Source: Massilia phosphatilytica (GTDB taxonomy: Bacteria; Pseudomonadota; Gammaproteobacteria; Burkholderiales; Burkholderiaceae_D). From it: DNA of 64,000 nt. The stretch lies in contig NZ_PUIP01000012.1 of the NCBI RefSeq assembly GCF_002968015.1, positions 124,001 to 188,000 on the forward strand, in the 5' to 3' direction. Within the stretch, counting starts at the first letter, position 1, and every line of letters begins with the position of its first letter. This document shows, one piece after another, positions 56,141-63,729 of this stretch. The notes beneath the pieces are model-generated. The model searched no databases. It was not told the DNA's origin and saw only the letters and a program-made list of their open reading frames with translations. The position numbers were made by a program, and so were the translations under genes.

Positions 56141-57459
56141 TGTTTTGCTCCCTGTTGAGTGGTGGCGGGCGTGATCCGCCAGACGATGTTGCCGACGTCA
56201 TCCGCCAGCAGGATGGCGCCGGTCCGGTCGACCGCGACCCCGACCGGGCGCCCGTACGCGTGCTCGTCCTTGCCGAGGAAACCCGTCAGCACGTTCTGCG
56301 GCGGACCGCTCGGCTTGCCGTCGGTGAACGGCACGAACACGAGCGCGTAGCCGGAATGCGGCTTGCGGTTCCACGAGCCGTGCTGGCCGATCAGCGCGCC
56401 GTTCTTAAACTGCGGCATCAGGTCGCCGTTGTAGAACGCGAGGCCCAGCGAGGCCGTGTGCGCGCCCAGCGCATAATCGGGCGGGATCGCCTTCGCGACG
56501 AGATCGGGATTCTGCGGCTTGACGCGCGTGTCGACGTGCTGGCCGTAATAGCTGTACGGCCAGCCGTAGAACGCGCCATCCTTCACGGCCGTCATGTAGT
56601 CCGGCACGAGGTCGTTGCCCAGTTCGTCGCGTTCGTTGACAGCGGCCCACAACGCCTTCGTCTGCGGCTGGAAGTCCATCCCGTTCGGATTGCGCAGGCC
56701 GCTCGCGTAGATGCGCGACCTGGCGCTGGCGATGTCGTATTCCCAGATCGCGGCACGGCCTTTTTCGATGTCCATGCCGTTCTCGGCCACGTTGCTGTTC
56801 GAGCCGACCGTGATGTACAGCTTCTTGCCGTCGGGCGAAGCGACGACGTTCTTCGTCCAATGGTGGTTGATGCCCGACGGCAGGTCGAGCACCTTGGTGC
56901 CCTTGGCCGTGATGCTCGTCTCGCCCGTCTTGTACGGGAACTTCCACAGCGCGTCGGCATTGGCGACGTACAGGTCGTTGCCGACGAGGGCCATGCCGAA
57001 CGGCGACGTCAGGCCCTGCATGAAGGTGGCCTTCGTGTCGGCCGTGCCGTCCGGCTTGAAGCCGCGCAGCAGGATGATCTTATCGGGCGATGCGACCCCG
57101 GCGCCCGCTTCCTTCTGCGCCAGGCCCTGCACCTTGGCGCGGATGCCTTTTTCCTTGGGCGCGTTGCCGGGCTTGTTGCTCTCGGCGACGAGCACGTCGC
57201 CGTTCGGCAGCACGTACAGCCAGCGCGGATGGTCGAGGCCGGTCGCATACGCGGTGACGGCCAGGCCGGCGGCCGGTGTCGGACGCGTACCCTGCGGCCA
57301 CGCGTCCGCCTTGGCCACGTTGATGGTAGGGATCAGCGATTTCTCGGGCGCCGGCAGGGTCGGATTCGGCCCCCAGCCGACGGGATATTGCTGGGCGTGG
57401 ACCACGCCGGCACCCAGCAGAGGAAGGAACAGGAGTGCGAGCCTGGCAGGTGTTCTCAT
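56137..57459 (-). CDS. Secreted PQQ-dependent sugar dehydrogenase-like (sorbosone dehydrogenase family) beta-propeller
   Basis: The 440-residue product has a signal peptide (LALLFLPLLGAGVVHA) and a six-bladed propeller of the glucose/sorbosone dehydrogenase type: GLDHPRWLYVLPNGDVLVAES, LTSPFGMALVGNDLYVANAD, INHHWTKNVVASPDGKKLYI, YASGLRNPNGMDFQPQTKAL, HGSWNRKP and GRPVGVAVDRTGAILLADD. His in the SGINHHWTK, SWNRKP and related loops would hold PQQ and the substrate. It should work in the periplasm; the sugar substrate is unknown. It overlaps the small acidic gene before it by four bases and OsmC after it by four bases. Confidence 0.9.
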   Translation of the reverse strand: MRTPARLALLFLPLLGAGVVHAQQYPVGWGPNPTLPAPEKSLIPTINVAKADAWPQGTRPTPAAGLAVTAYATGLDHPRWLYVLPNGDVLVAESNKPGNAPKEKGIRAKVQGLAQKEAGAGVASPDKIILLRGFKPDGTADTKATFMQGLTSPFGMALVGNDLYVANADALWKFPYKTGETSITAKGTKVLDLPSGINHHWTKNVVASPDGKKLYITVGSNSNVAENGMDIEKGRAAIWEYDIASARSRIYASGLRNPNGMDFQPQTKALWAAVNERDELGNDLVPDYMTAVKDGAFYGWPYSYYGQHVDTRVKPQNPDLVAKAIPPDYALGAHTASLGLAFYNGDLMPQFKNGALIGQHGSWNRKPHSGYALVFVPFTDGKPSGPPQNVLTGFLGKDEHAYGRPVGVAVDRTGAILLADDVGNIVWRITPATTQQGAKQ

Positions 57460-57767
57460 CGATTCTTCCCTCCCTCGGGAATGGTCGAATCGTGGTCGCG
57501 CATGTCGCGGTGGCGGTCCGGCTGCGGGTTGGCCTGGCCGGTGGCGTCCGGTGCCGGGTTCACGGCTTCGCTGGCGCCCGGGGTCGCGCGCGCGTCGGTG
57601 TCGACGAGGCCTTGCTCGAGATCTTCCGCCGCCTGCTTCATGATGCCGCGCGGCCTCACGCCCTGGCCGTCCGGCGACTCGTCGCGCTCGTGCGGCTCGC
57701 GCTTGTAGCTTTGCTCTTCGATCTTGCGGTCGGTATTCACGACGCGGTCTTTTTCTTCCTGCACCAT
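57456..57767 (-). CDS. Small hydrophilic charged protein, function unknown
   Basis: The 103-residue product is very hydrophilic, with many Asp, Glu, Arg and Lys and no hydrophobic core, so it is probably disordered. It starts with VQEEKDRVVNTDRKIEEQSY and carries RPRGIMKQAAEDLEQGL in the middle. A very strong ribosome binding site (AAGGAGG) precedes the ATG, so high expression is likely. It is the first gene of the three-gene overlapping set with the dehydrogenase and OsmC genes. No family is recognised; a stress-related role is only suggested by OsmC. Confidence 0.72.
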   Translation of the reverse strand: MVQEEKDRVVNTDRKIEEQSYKREPHERDESPDGQGVRPRGIMKQAAEDLEQGLVDTDARATPGASEAVNPAPDATGQANPQPDRHRDMRDHDSTIPEGGKNR

Positions 57768-57875
57768 AGCAACCTCCTTCGATTCAATTGATTAAATCCT
57801 AATCCTTCGAATCGAACGCGGTCGCGCAATTGGAAGATGCTTTTTTGCAATGAACTGTTTAACATATTGGTTCAT

Positions 57876-58772
57876 ATGACAAACCATCCTCACCATACCG
57901 CCAGCGATTGCCCGAACTGCGGTGCCGTCGTTTCCGGGCACTATTGCCACGAATGCGGCCAGGAGACCGTGCTGCATCCGCCCAGCACGCGCGAATTCCT
58001 GCACGAGTTCATCGGCCATTACGTCGCACTGGAAGGCAAGCTTTGGAAGTCGCTGCTGCTGCTTTTGTTCCGGCCGGGGCAGCTGACTTTGGAGTACATC
58101 AATGGCCGCCGCGTGCGCTACATCCAGCCGCTGCGCCTGTACCTGACGTTCAGCCTGATCTTCTTCGCCATCGCCAAATACGGCGGCCACGACCAGGTTC
58201 CGGTAGCGGCCGGGCAGGAACACGCACCGGCGGCCGTACACGGCAAGGCGGACAGGCAGGGCGGGCTGATGCGCGAAGACGCGCCCGGTGAAATCGCCGA
58301 GGGCACGGTCGACCTGCGCAAGAGCATCGGCAGCGTCAACGCGCACTGGGGCGAGCAGGCGGACCGGTTCAGCAAGATGTCGCCGGAGGAGCGGGACAAG
58401 GTGATGAGGACGGCCTTCGGCAGCTATGTGCCGTACGCCGTATTCCTGATGATGCCGCTGTTCGCGTTCTACCTCAAGATACTGTACCTGGGATCGGGAC
58501 GGCGCTACGGCGAACACCTGCTGTTCGCGCTACATGTGAACGCCTTCGCCTTCCTGGCGCTGACCCTGCTGATGCTGGTGCCGGACCTCCTCGGCATCGT
58601 GTCGTTCGCGCTGTGGCTGTGGCTCCTGCTCTACACGCCCGTCGCGATGCGGCGCGTGTACGGCGGCTCGCGCCTGGTGACCGGCCTGCGCTGGTTCGTG
58701 CTGATGGCGCTGCACGTGACCGGGATGGGACTGGCGATCGGCGCCGCCTTCGCATTCGGGATCCTCCATTGA
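57876..58772 (+). CDS. DUF3667-family membrane protein with N-terminal zinc ribbon
   Basis: The 298-residue protein starts with a zinc ribbon CPNCGAVVSGHYCHECGQ, then EFLHEFIGHYVALEGKLWKSL, and LRLYLTFSLIFFAIAK, the core of DUF3667. A polar loop (about 105-185) separates the first helix from three or four more (about 195-295). The function of the family is unknown; it is common in Burkholderiales and Bacteroidetes. I preferred the ATG at 57876 to the earlier one at 57837, because the first 13 residues before it do not match the family. It is divergent from the PQQ operon. Confidence 0.82.
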   Translation: MTNHPHHTASDCPNCGAVVSGHYCHECGQETVLHPPSTREFLHEFIGHYVALEGKLWKSLLLLLFRPGQLTLEYINGRRVRYIQPLRLYLTFSLIFFAIAKYGGHDQVPVAAGQEHAPAAVHGKADRQGGLMREDAPGEIAEGTVDLRKSIGSVNAHWGEQADRFSKMSPEERDKVMRTAFGSYVPYAVFLMMPLFAFYLKILYLGSGRRYGEHLLFALHVNAFAFLALTLLMLVPDLLGIVSFALWLWLLLYTPVAMRRVYGGSRLVTGLRWFVLMALHVTGMGLAIGAAFAFGILH

Positions 58773-58818
58773 ACCGAGCCCGACTGGTCCGCTTGCCGGA
58801 AGTCCATCCTCCCAACTA

Positions 58819-58838
58819 TACTGTGCGTTTGTACAGTA
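58819..58838 (+). promoter_or_regulatory. LexA (SOS) box upstream of nadK-recN
   Basis: The site reads TACTGT-N8-ACAGTA, starting TACTGTGCG and ending TACAGTATTT, so it shares both flanks with the box at 30183. It lies 79 bases before the nadK ATG. recN is a classic SOS gene, and this box is the natural control site for the nadK-recN pair. Confidence 0.88.
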
Positions 58839-58917
58839 TTTGCTGAGTTGCGATAGTGCAGAAGCCGGGCGAATCGGTTAATCTTCTGTCTCCCTTACAC
58901 CTGCTGCCGAGAGTCGT

Positions 58918-59820
58918 ATGTCCGTGACGCCTGAACCGCAACAAACCATCGCGCTCGTCGTACGGCATAACACGGCCGGGATCGACGAGCCCGTGCAGGC
59001 CATCGTCGACTTCCTGCAGGGGGCCGGCTACCGCGTCGTGTTCGAGCAGGAAACGGCGGGGCACGTCAGGGTCGCCGGCGTGGACGCCATGACCATCGAC
59101 GAGATCGGCGCGCACTGCGGCACCGCCATCGTCGTCGGCGGCGACGGCACGATGCTCGGCATCGCCCGCCAGCTGGCGCGCTACCGCGTGCCGCTCATCG
59201 GCATCAACCAGGGCCGCCTGGGCTTCATGACCGACATCCCCATCGACCGCATGCTGCCCGCGCTGGGCGAGATCCTCAGCGGCAAGGCCAAGGCCGAGGA
59301 ACGCTCGCTGCTGGAAGCGCGCGTCGTGCGCGACGGCGTCGAGATCCACTGCTCGGTCGCCGTCAACGACGTCGTCGTCGCGCGCGGCACGGGTGCCGGC
59401 ATGGCCGAGCTGAAGGTCACGGTGGACGGCACGTTCATGTACAACCAGCGCTCGGACGGCCTGATCGTCTCGACGCCCACCGGCTCCACGGCGTACGCGC
59501 TGTCGGCCGGCGGCCCGCTGCTGCATCCTACTTTGGCCGGCATCGTGCTGGTGCCGATCGCGCCGCACGCGCTGTCCAACCGCCCGATCGTCGTACCGAA
59601 CACGAGCGACATCGTCGTGGAGATCATCAACGGCCGCGACATCAGCGTGAACTTCGACATGCAGACCTTCACGAGCCTGCAGCACGGCGACCAGATCATG
59701 ATCTCGCGCTCGCCCAACACCATCACCTTCCTGCATCCGGAAGGGTGGAGCTACTACCACACCCTGCGCGAGAAGCTGCACTGGAACGAATATCCGTCCG
59801 GTGACGGCAAGCTCAAGTAA
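58918..59820 (+). CDS. nadK: NAD kinase
   Basis: NadK phosphorylates NAD to NADP. The 300-residue product has the catalytic GGDGTMLGIARQL motif, NQGRLGFMTDI, the substrate-binding SDGLIVSTPTGSTAYALSAGG, and IAPHALSNRPIV. It is cytosolic and transcribed with recN, 30 bp apart, a known pairing in betaproteobacteria. Under the LexA box it may be co-induced with recN; NADP supply in damage is an inference. Confidence 0.97.
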   Translation: MSVTPEPQQTIALVVRHNTAGIDEPVQAIVDFLQGAGYRVVFEQETAGHVRVAGVDAMTIDEIGAHCGTAIVVGGDGTMLGIARQLARYRVPLIGINQGRLGFMTDIPIDRMLPALGEILSGKAKAEERSLLEARVVRDGVEIHCSVAVNDVVVARGTGAGMAELKVTVDGTFMYNQRSDGLIVSTPTGSTAYALSAGGPLLHPTLAGIVLVPIAPHALSNRPIVVPNTSDIVVEIINGRDISVNFDMQTFTSLQHGDQIMISRSPNTITFLHPEGWSYYHTLREKLHWNEYPSGDGKLK

Positions 59821-59850
59821 ATCAGCATCCATCAGGAGATGAGTTTCTTC

Positions 59851-61515
59851 ATGTTGCGCACATTGACCATCCGCGACTTCGTCATCGTCGACACGATCGA
59901 GCTCGAGTTCTCGAACGGCTTCACGGTGCTCACCGGCGAGACCGGCGCCGGCAAGTCGATCCTGATCGACGCGCTCCAGCTCGCGCTGGGCGGCCGCGGT
60001 GAGGCAAGCATGGTGCGCGAAGGCGCGGCCAAGGCCGACATCAGCGCCGACTTCGCGCTGACCCAGGCCGCGAGCATCTGGCTGGAACAGAACGAGTTCG
60101 AGACCGACGAGGGCGGCGCGCTGCTGCGCCGGGTCATCGACAACGCCGGCCGTTCGAAGTCCTACATCAACGGCATCGCCGCCACCGCCAGCCAGCTGCG
60201 CGAACTGGGCGAGCTGCTCGTCGACATCCACGGCCAGCACGCGCACCAGTCGCTGCTCAAGGTCGACGCCCAGCGCGCGCTGCTCGACAACCAGGTCGCC
60301 GTGCGCGATCCCGGAGCCAGCGCGCAGGTGCACGAAGTCGCGCATGCCTATAAAGCGTGGAAGGCGCTGGCGCGCCAGCGCGAGGAATTCGAAACGAATG
60401 CGAAGAACGTGCTGCTGGAACGCGAGCGCCTCGAGTGGCAGGTCGGCGAGCTCGATAAACTCGCGGTGAAGCCGGGCGAGTGGGCCGAGATCACGAACGA
60501 GCACAGCCGCCTGTCGCATGCCGCGAGCCTGATCGAGGGTGCGCAGGAAGCGCTCAATGCGCTGTCGGAATCGGAGCAGCCGATCCTGTCGCAACTGTCG
60601 TCGCTGAACCAGAAACTGTCCAAGCTGGCCGGTGTCGACGCGGACCTGCAGGCCGTGCTCGACTGCATGGAGCCGGCGCGCATCCAGTTGCAGGAAGCGG
60701 TGTACGCGCTGAACACGTATGTCGACAAGGTCGAGCTCGATCCGGACCGCTTGTCCCAGGTCGATGCGCGCATGGACGCCATCCACAGCACGGCCCGCAA
60801 GTTCCGCGTGGCGCCGGAGGAACTGCCGGAGGAGCACGCGACCTTGAAGGGCAAGCTGCAGCAACTGGCCGACGCCAGCGACGTGGAAGGCCTGCGCAAG
60901 CAGGAAGACAAGGCGAAGGCCGTCTACATGGCGGCCGCGCAGAAGCTGTCCGCGACGCGGGCGCAAGCGGCGCAGCGCCTGTCGTCGCAGGTGTCGGAAG
61001 CGATGCAGGAATTGTCGATGAGCGGCGGCCGCTTCGTCGTCGCGCTGAACCCGTGCGAGCCGGCCGTGTACGGCTGCGAGCAGGTCGAATTCCTCGTGGC
61101 CGGCCACGCCGGCGTCGCGCCGCGGCCGCTGGCCAAGGTGGCGTCGGGCGGCGAACTGGCGCGCATCTCGCTGGCGATCTCCGTCATCACGGCGAACGCG
61201 ACGACGGTGCCGACCCTGATCTTCGACGAGGTCGACACGGGCATCGGCGGCGGCGTGGCGGAAGTCGTCGGCCGACTGTTGAAACGCCTGGGGCAGAGCC
61301 GGCAAGTGCTGTGTGTCACGCACCTGCCGCAGGTCGCGAGCCAGGCGAACCAGCACTTCCAGGTGGCCAAGGGCACGACGGATGGCGGCAAGACCGTGTC
61401 GCGCATCGACGTGCTCGACAACAAGGCCCGCGTGGAAGAGGTGGCGCGCATGTTGGGCGGCATCGAGATCACCGAGACCACGCGCAAGCACGCGCGCGAA
61501 CTGCTGGCGTCCTGA
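59851..61515 (+). CDS. recN: DNA repair protein RecN
   Basis: RecN is an SMC-like ATPase that acts at double-strand breaks and is strongly SOS-induced. The 554-residue product has Walker A at GETGAGKSILIDAL, long coiled coils (about 155-365), the signature motif KVASGGELARISLAI and Walker B LIFDEVDTGIGGG, then VLCVTHLPQVA. I chose the ATG at 59851 (MLRTLTIRDFVIVD) because the earlier one at 59839 lies directly on the AGGAG ribosome site. It follows nadK under the shared LexA box. Confidence 0.97.
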   Translation: MLRTLTIRDFVIVDTIELEFSNGFTVLTGETGAGKSILIDALQLALGGRGEASMVREGAAKADISADFALTQAASIWLEQNEFETDEGGALLRRVIDNAGRSKSYINGIAATASQLRELGELLVDIHGQHAHQSLLKVDAQRALLDNQVAVRDPGASAQVHEVAHAYKAWKALARQREEFETNAKNVLLERERLEWQVGELDKLAVKPGEWAEITNEHSRLSHAASLIEGAQEALNALSESEQPILSQLSSLNQKLSKLAGVDADLQAVLDCMEPARIQLQEAVYALNTYVDKVELDPDRLSQVDARMDAIHSTARKFRVAPEELPEEHATLKGKLQQLADASDVEGLRKQEDKAKAVYMAAAQKLSATRAQAAQRLSSQVSEAMQELSMSGGRFVVALNPCEPAVYGCEQVEFLVAGHAGVAPRPLAKVASGGELARISLAISVITANATTVPTLIFDEVDTGIGGGVAEVVGRLLKRLGQSRQVLCVTHLPQVASQANQHFQVAKGTTDGGKTVSRIDVLDNKARVEEVARMLGGIEITETTRKHARELLAS

Positions 61516-61540
61516 ACAAGACCCGAGTTAAAGATCTCCC

Positions 61541-62644
61541 ATGCCCTTCAACAAAGAACCGTCGCACCAGCACGGCACCATCGCGAAGAGTGCCATCGTC
61601 CTCGTCAACCTCGGCACGCCCGACGCGCCCACGCGGCCCGCGGTGCGGCGCTACCTGAAGCAGTTCCTGTCCGACCCGCGCGTGGTCGAGATCCCGCGCG
61701 CCGTGTGGAACCTGATCCTGCATCTCGCGATCCTGCCGTTCCGCTCGGGGCAGTCGGCAAAAAAATACGCGACGATCTGGAGCCGCGAAGGCTCGCCGCT
61801 GAAGGTCTACACGGAACGGCAGGCGGGCAAGCTCCAGGCGCTGCTCGAACAGCGCGGCCACCGCGACGTCGAGGTGGCGATGGCCATGCGCTACGGCTCG
61901 CCCGCGCTGCCGGACGTGCTGGACGAACTGAAAGCGCGCGGTGCCGAACGCATCGTCGTGCTGCCCGCGTATCCGCAATACTCCGGCACGACGACCGCGT
62001 CGATCTGGGATGCCGTCTTCGACCACTACAAGAAGGTCCGCAACATCCCCGAGCTGCGCCTCGTGAAGCACTACCACGACCACGACGGTTATATCGATGC
62101 GCTGGCCGCGTCCGTGGAAACGTACTGGGAGACGTACGGCCGCGGCGAGAAGCTGGTGATGAGCTTCCACGGCGTGCCCAAGCGCACCCTGCTGCTGGGC
62201 GACCCGTACCACTGCGAATGCCACCGGACGGCGCGCCTGCTGGCGGCGCGCCTGCGCCTGGCGCCTGACCAGTACATGGTGACGTTCCAGTCGCGCTTCG
62301 GCAAGGCCGAGTGGCTGCAGCCGTACACGGCGCCCACCGTGCAGCAGCTCGCGCGCGACGGCGTCAAGCGGATCGACGTCATGTGTCCCGGTTTTACGAG
62401 CGACTGCCTGGAGACGCTGGAAGAGATCAACATGGAAGTCCGCCACGACTTCGAATCGAACGGCGGCCAGGAATACCACTACATTCCCTGCCTGAACGAC
62501 AATCCGGCCTGGATCGTCGGCATGGCCGAGATCGCCGAGCAGCACCTGATCGGCTGGCCGACGATGCTCACGCCCGCGCAACGCGAGGCGGAGCGCCGCG
62601 ATGCGGAGATCGCGCGCGAACACGCGCTGAAACTGGGAGCGTAG
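61541..62644 (+). CDS. hemH: Ferrochelatase HemH
   Basis: HemH inserts Fe(II) into protoporphyrin IX. The 367-residue product begins with VLVNLGTPDAPTRPAVRRYL, and has RYGSPALPDVLDEL, LPAYPQYSGTTTASI, the active-site His in MSFHGVPKRTLLLGD, and CPGFTSDCLETLEEI. It follows recN by 25 bp. With hemJ at 19925 the last two steps of protohaem synthesis are both in the window. A palindromic repeat follows the stop codon. Confidence 0.97.
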   Translation: MPFNKEPSHQHGTIAKSAIVLVNLGTPDAPTRPAVRRYLKQFLSDPRVVEIPRAVWNLILHLAILPFRSGQSAKKYATIWSREGSPLKVYTERQAGKLQALLEQRGHRDVEVAMAMRYGSPALPDVLDELKARGAERIVVLPAYPQYSGTTTASIWDAVFDHYKKVRNIPELRLVKHYHDHDGYIDALAASVETYWETYGRGEKLVMSFHGVPKRTLLLGDPYHCECHRTARLLAARLRLAPDQYMVTFQSRFGKAEWLQPYTAPTVQQLARDGVKRIDVMCPGFTSDCLETLEEINMEVRHDFESNGGQEYHYIPCLNDNPAWIVGMAEIAEQHLIGWPTMLTPAQREAERRDAEIAREHALKLGA

Positions 62645-62714
62645 GGTGGGCGGCCCCCGCCCACGCGGACATATGCGGTTCGCCGGCGTTCGCGTGGGCA
62701 CGTGGTGCCCACCC
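62644..62714. repeat. Nested palindromic repeat after hemH
   Basis: Three inverted pairs lie within 71 bases: GGGTGGGC (62644-62651) with GCCCACCC (62707-62714); GCCCACGCG (62659-62667) with CGCGTGGGC (62691-62699); and a compact hairpin GTGGGCAC/GTGCCCAC (62694-62701 and 62705-62712, three-base loop). The alternatives compete for pairing. It may be an intergenic mobile repeat and may also end hemH transcription. Confidence 0.7.
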
Positions 62715-62740
62715 AACGTCGTCCGGATGCCGATGGGATG

Positions 62741-62848
62741 CTAGAATGCCACGTTTTGCGGCGCCGACCCGAGCTCCGCCAGGCAGATCGCAGCCAGCGC
62801 GAGCAGGGTGTAGATGAGCACGGCGCCGCTGATCAGATGCAGTTTCAT
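62741..62848 (-). CDS. Possible 35-residue single-pass membrane peptide
   Basis: A short frame on the minus strand encodes 35 residues starting MKLHLISGAVLIYTLLAL, with one strong hydrophobic helix and a polar tail ending PQNVAF. The upstream bases include GGGAACG, a weak ribosome binding site. It lies in the 436-bp gap between hemH and grpE. Nothing else supports it, and it could be chance, but single-helix proteins of this size are real in many bacteria. Confidence 0.4.
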   Translation of the reverse strand: MKLHLISGAVLIYTLLALAAICLAELGSAPQNVAF

Positions 62849-62984
62849 GTTCGTTCCCATTGGGTCGGTAGACGGATGTCTTAACGACACGATAGTAGAA
62901 CGGCTGGCTGTCGATGGTGACTACGAGCAAGTAAATCTTGTAACAAAAGACTACGTATATCTGCATATAAAGTCGACAATTCCC

Positions 62985-63012
62985 CTTGAAAATGTAGGCG
63001 AATGCCCAATAT
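62985..63012 (+). promoter_or_regulatory. Sigma-32 heat-shock-type promoter of grpE
   Basis: CTTGAAA (62985-62991), a 13-base spacer and CCCAATAT (63005-63012) match the sigma-32 consensus CTTGAAA-N11 to N16-CCCCATNT with one change. It lies 68 bases before the grpE ATG. The same motif and spacing recur before dnaK. Confidence 0.85.
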
Positions 63013-63080
63013 GGGGGCCTGTGTGACTGCAGTACTCGTCCAACCCATCAGCCAAGTCCTTGATTTCAGGAGTTTTTTCG

Positions 63081-63635
63081 ATGCAAGACCAAGAAAACCA
63101 AGAGGTGAGCAACCAGCCGGAAGCCGCCGACGCTGCAGCAGCAGCCGCGGCAGCGCAGGCTGCCCCGGCAAACGAGCCCGGCCTCGAAGAACAGCTGAGC
63201 GCCACCGAAGCCAAGCTGGCCGAGATGCACGATGCCTTCATGCGTGCCAAGGCCGATGCGGACAATATCCGCCGCCGTGCCCAGGAAGATGTGAGCAAGG
63301 CCCACAAGTTCGCCATCGAAAGCTTCGCCGAGGCCATGGTGCCCGTGCGCGATAGCCTCGAGATGGCGCTGAAAGTCGAAGCGCCGACGGTCGAATCGAT
63401 CAAGGAAGGCGTCGAGATGACCCTGAAGCAGCTCACCGCCGCGTTCGAGAAGAACCGCCTGGTCGAAGTGATGCCGCAGCCGGGCGACAAGCTCGACCCG
63501 AACAAGCACCAGGCCGTGGCCGTGGTGCCGTCCGACCAGGAAGCGAACACCGTGGTGGCGGTCCTGCAGAAGGGTTACATGATCGCCGACCGCCTGCTGC
63601 GTCCGGCCATCGTGACCGCCGCCGCACCGAAATAA
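63081..63635 (+). CDS. grpE: Nucleotide exchange factor GrpE
   Basis: GrpE releases ADP from DnaK. The 184-residue product has an Ala- and Glu-rich disordered N terminus, a long helix with LSATEAKLAEMHDAFMRAKA, DADNIRRRAQEDV, and the C-terminal beta domain with PGDKLDPNKHQAVAVVPS and LQKGYMIADRLLRPAIVTAA. I chose the ATG at 63081 with CAGGAG before it; the alternative is a TTG at 63060. It has its own sigma-32-type promoter and is followed by dnaK. Confidence 0.96.
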   Translation: MQDQENQEVSNQPEAADAAAAAAAAQAAPANEPGLEEQLSATEAKLAEMHDAFMRAKADADNIRRRAQEDVSKAHKFAIESFAEAMVPVRDSLEMALKVEAPTVESIKEGVEMTLKQLTAAFEKNRLVEVMPQPGDKLDPNKHQAVAVVPSDQEANTVVAVLQKGYMIADRLLRPAIVTAAAPK

Positions 63636-63659
63636 TGTCGCAACGGAGGTGAATAACCT

Positions 63660-63687
63660 CTTGAAACTAAGCGACATTTCCCAATAT
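63660..63687 (+). promoter_or_regulatory. Sigma-32 heat-shock-type promoter of dnaK
   Basis: CTTGAAA (63660-63666), a 13-base spacer and CCCAATAT (63680-63687) repeat the grpE promoter exactly in both hexamer-like boxes and spacing. It lies 42 bases before the dnaK ATG. No CIRCE operator is visible. Confidence 0.88.
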
Positions 63688-63729
63688 TCGACACATCTGA
63701 AAACTTAGTACTAAAAAAGGAAAATATTA

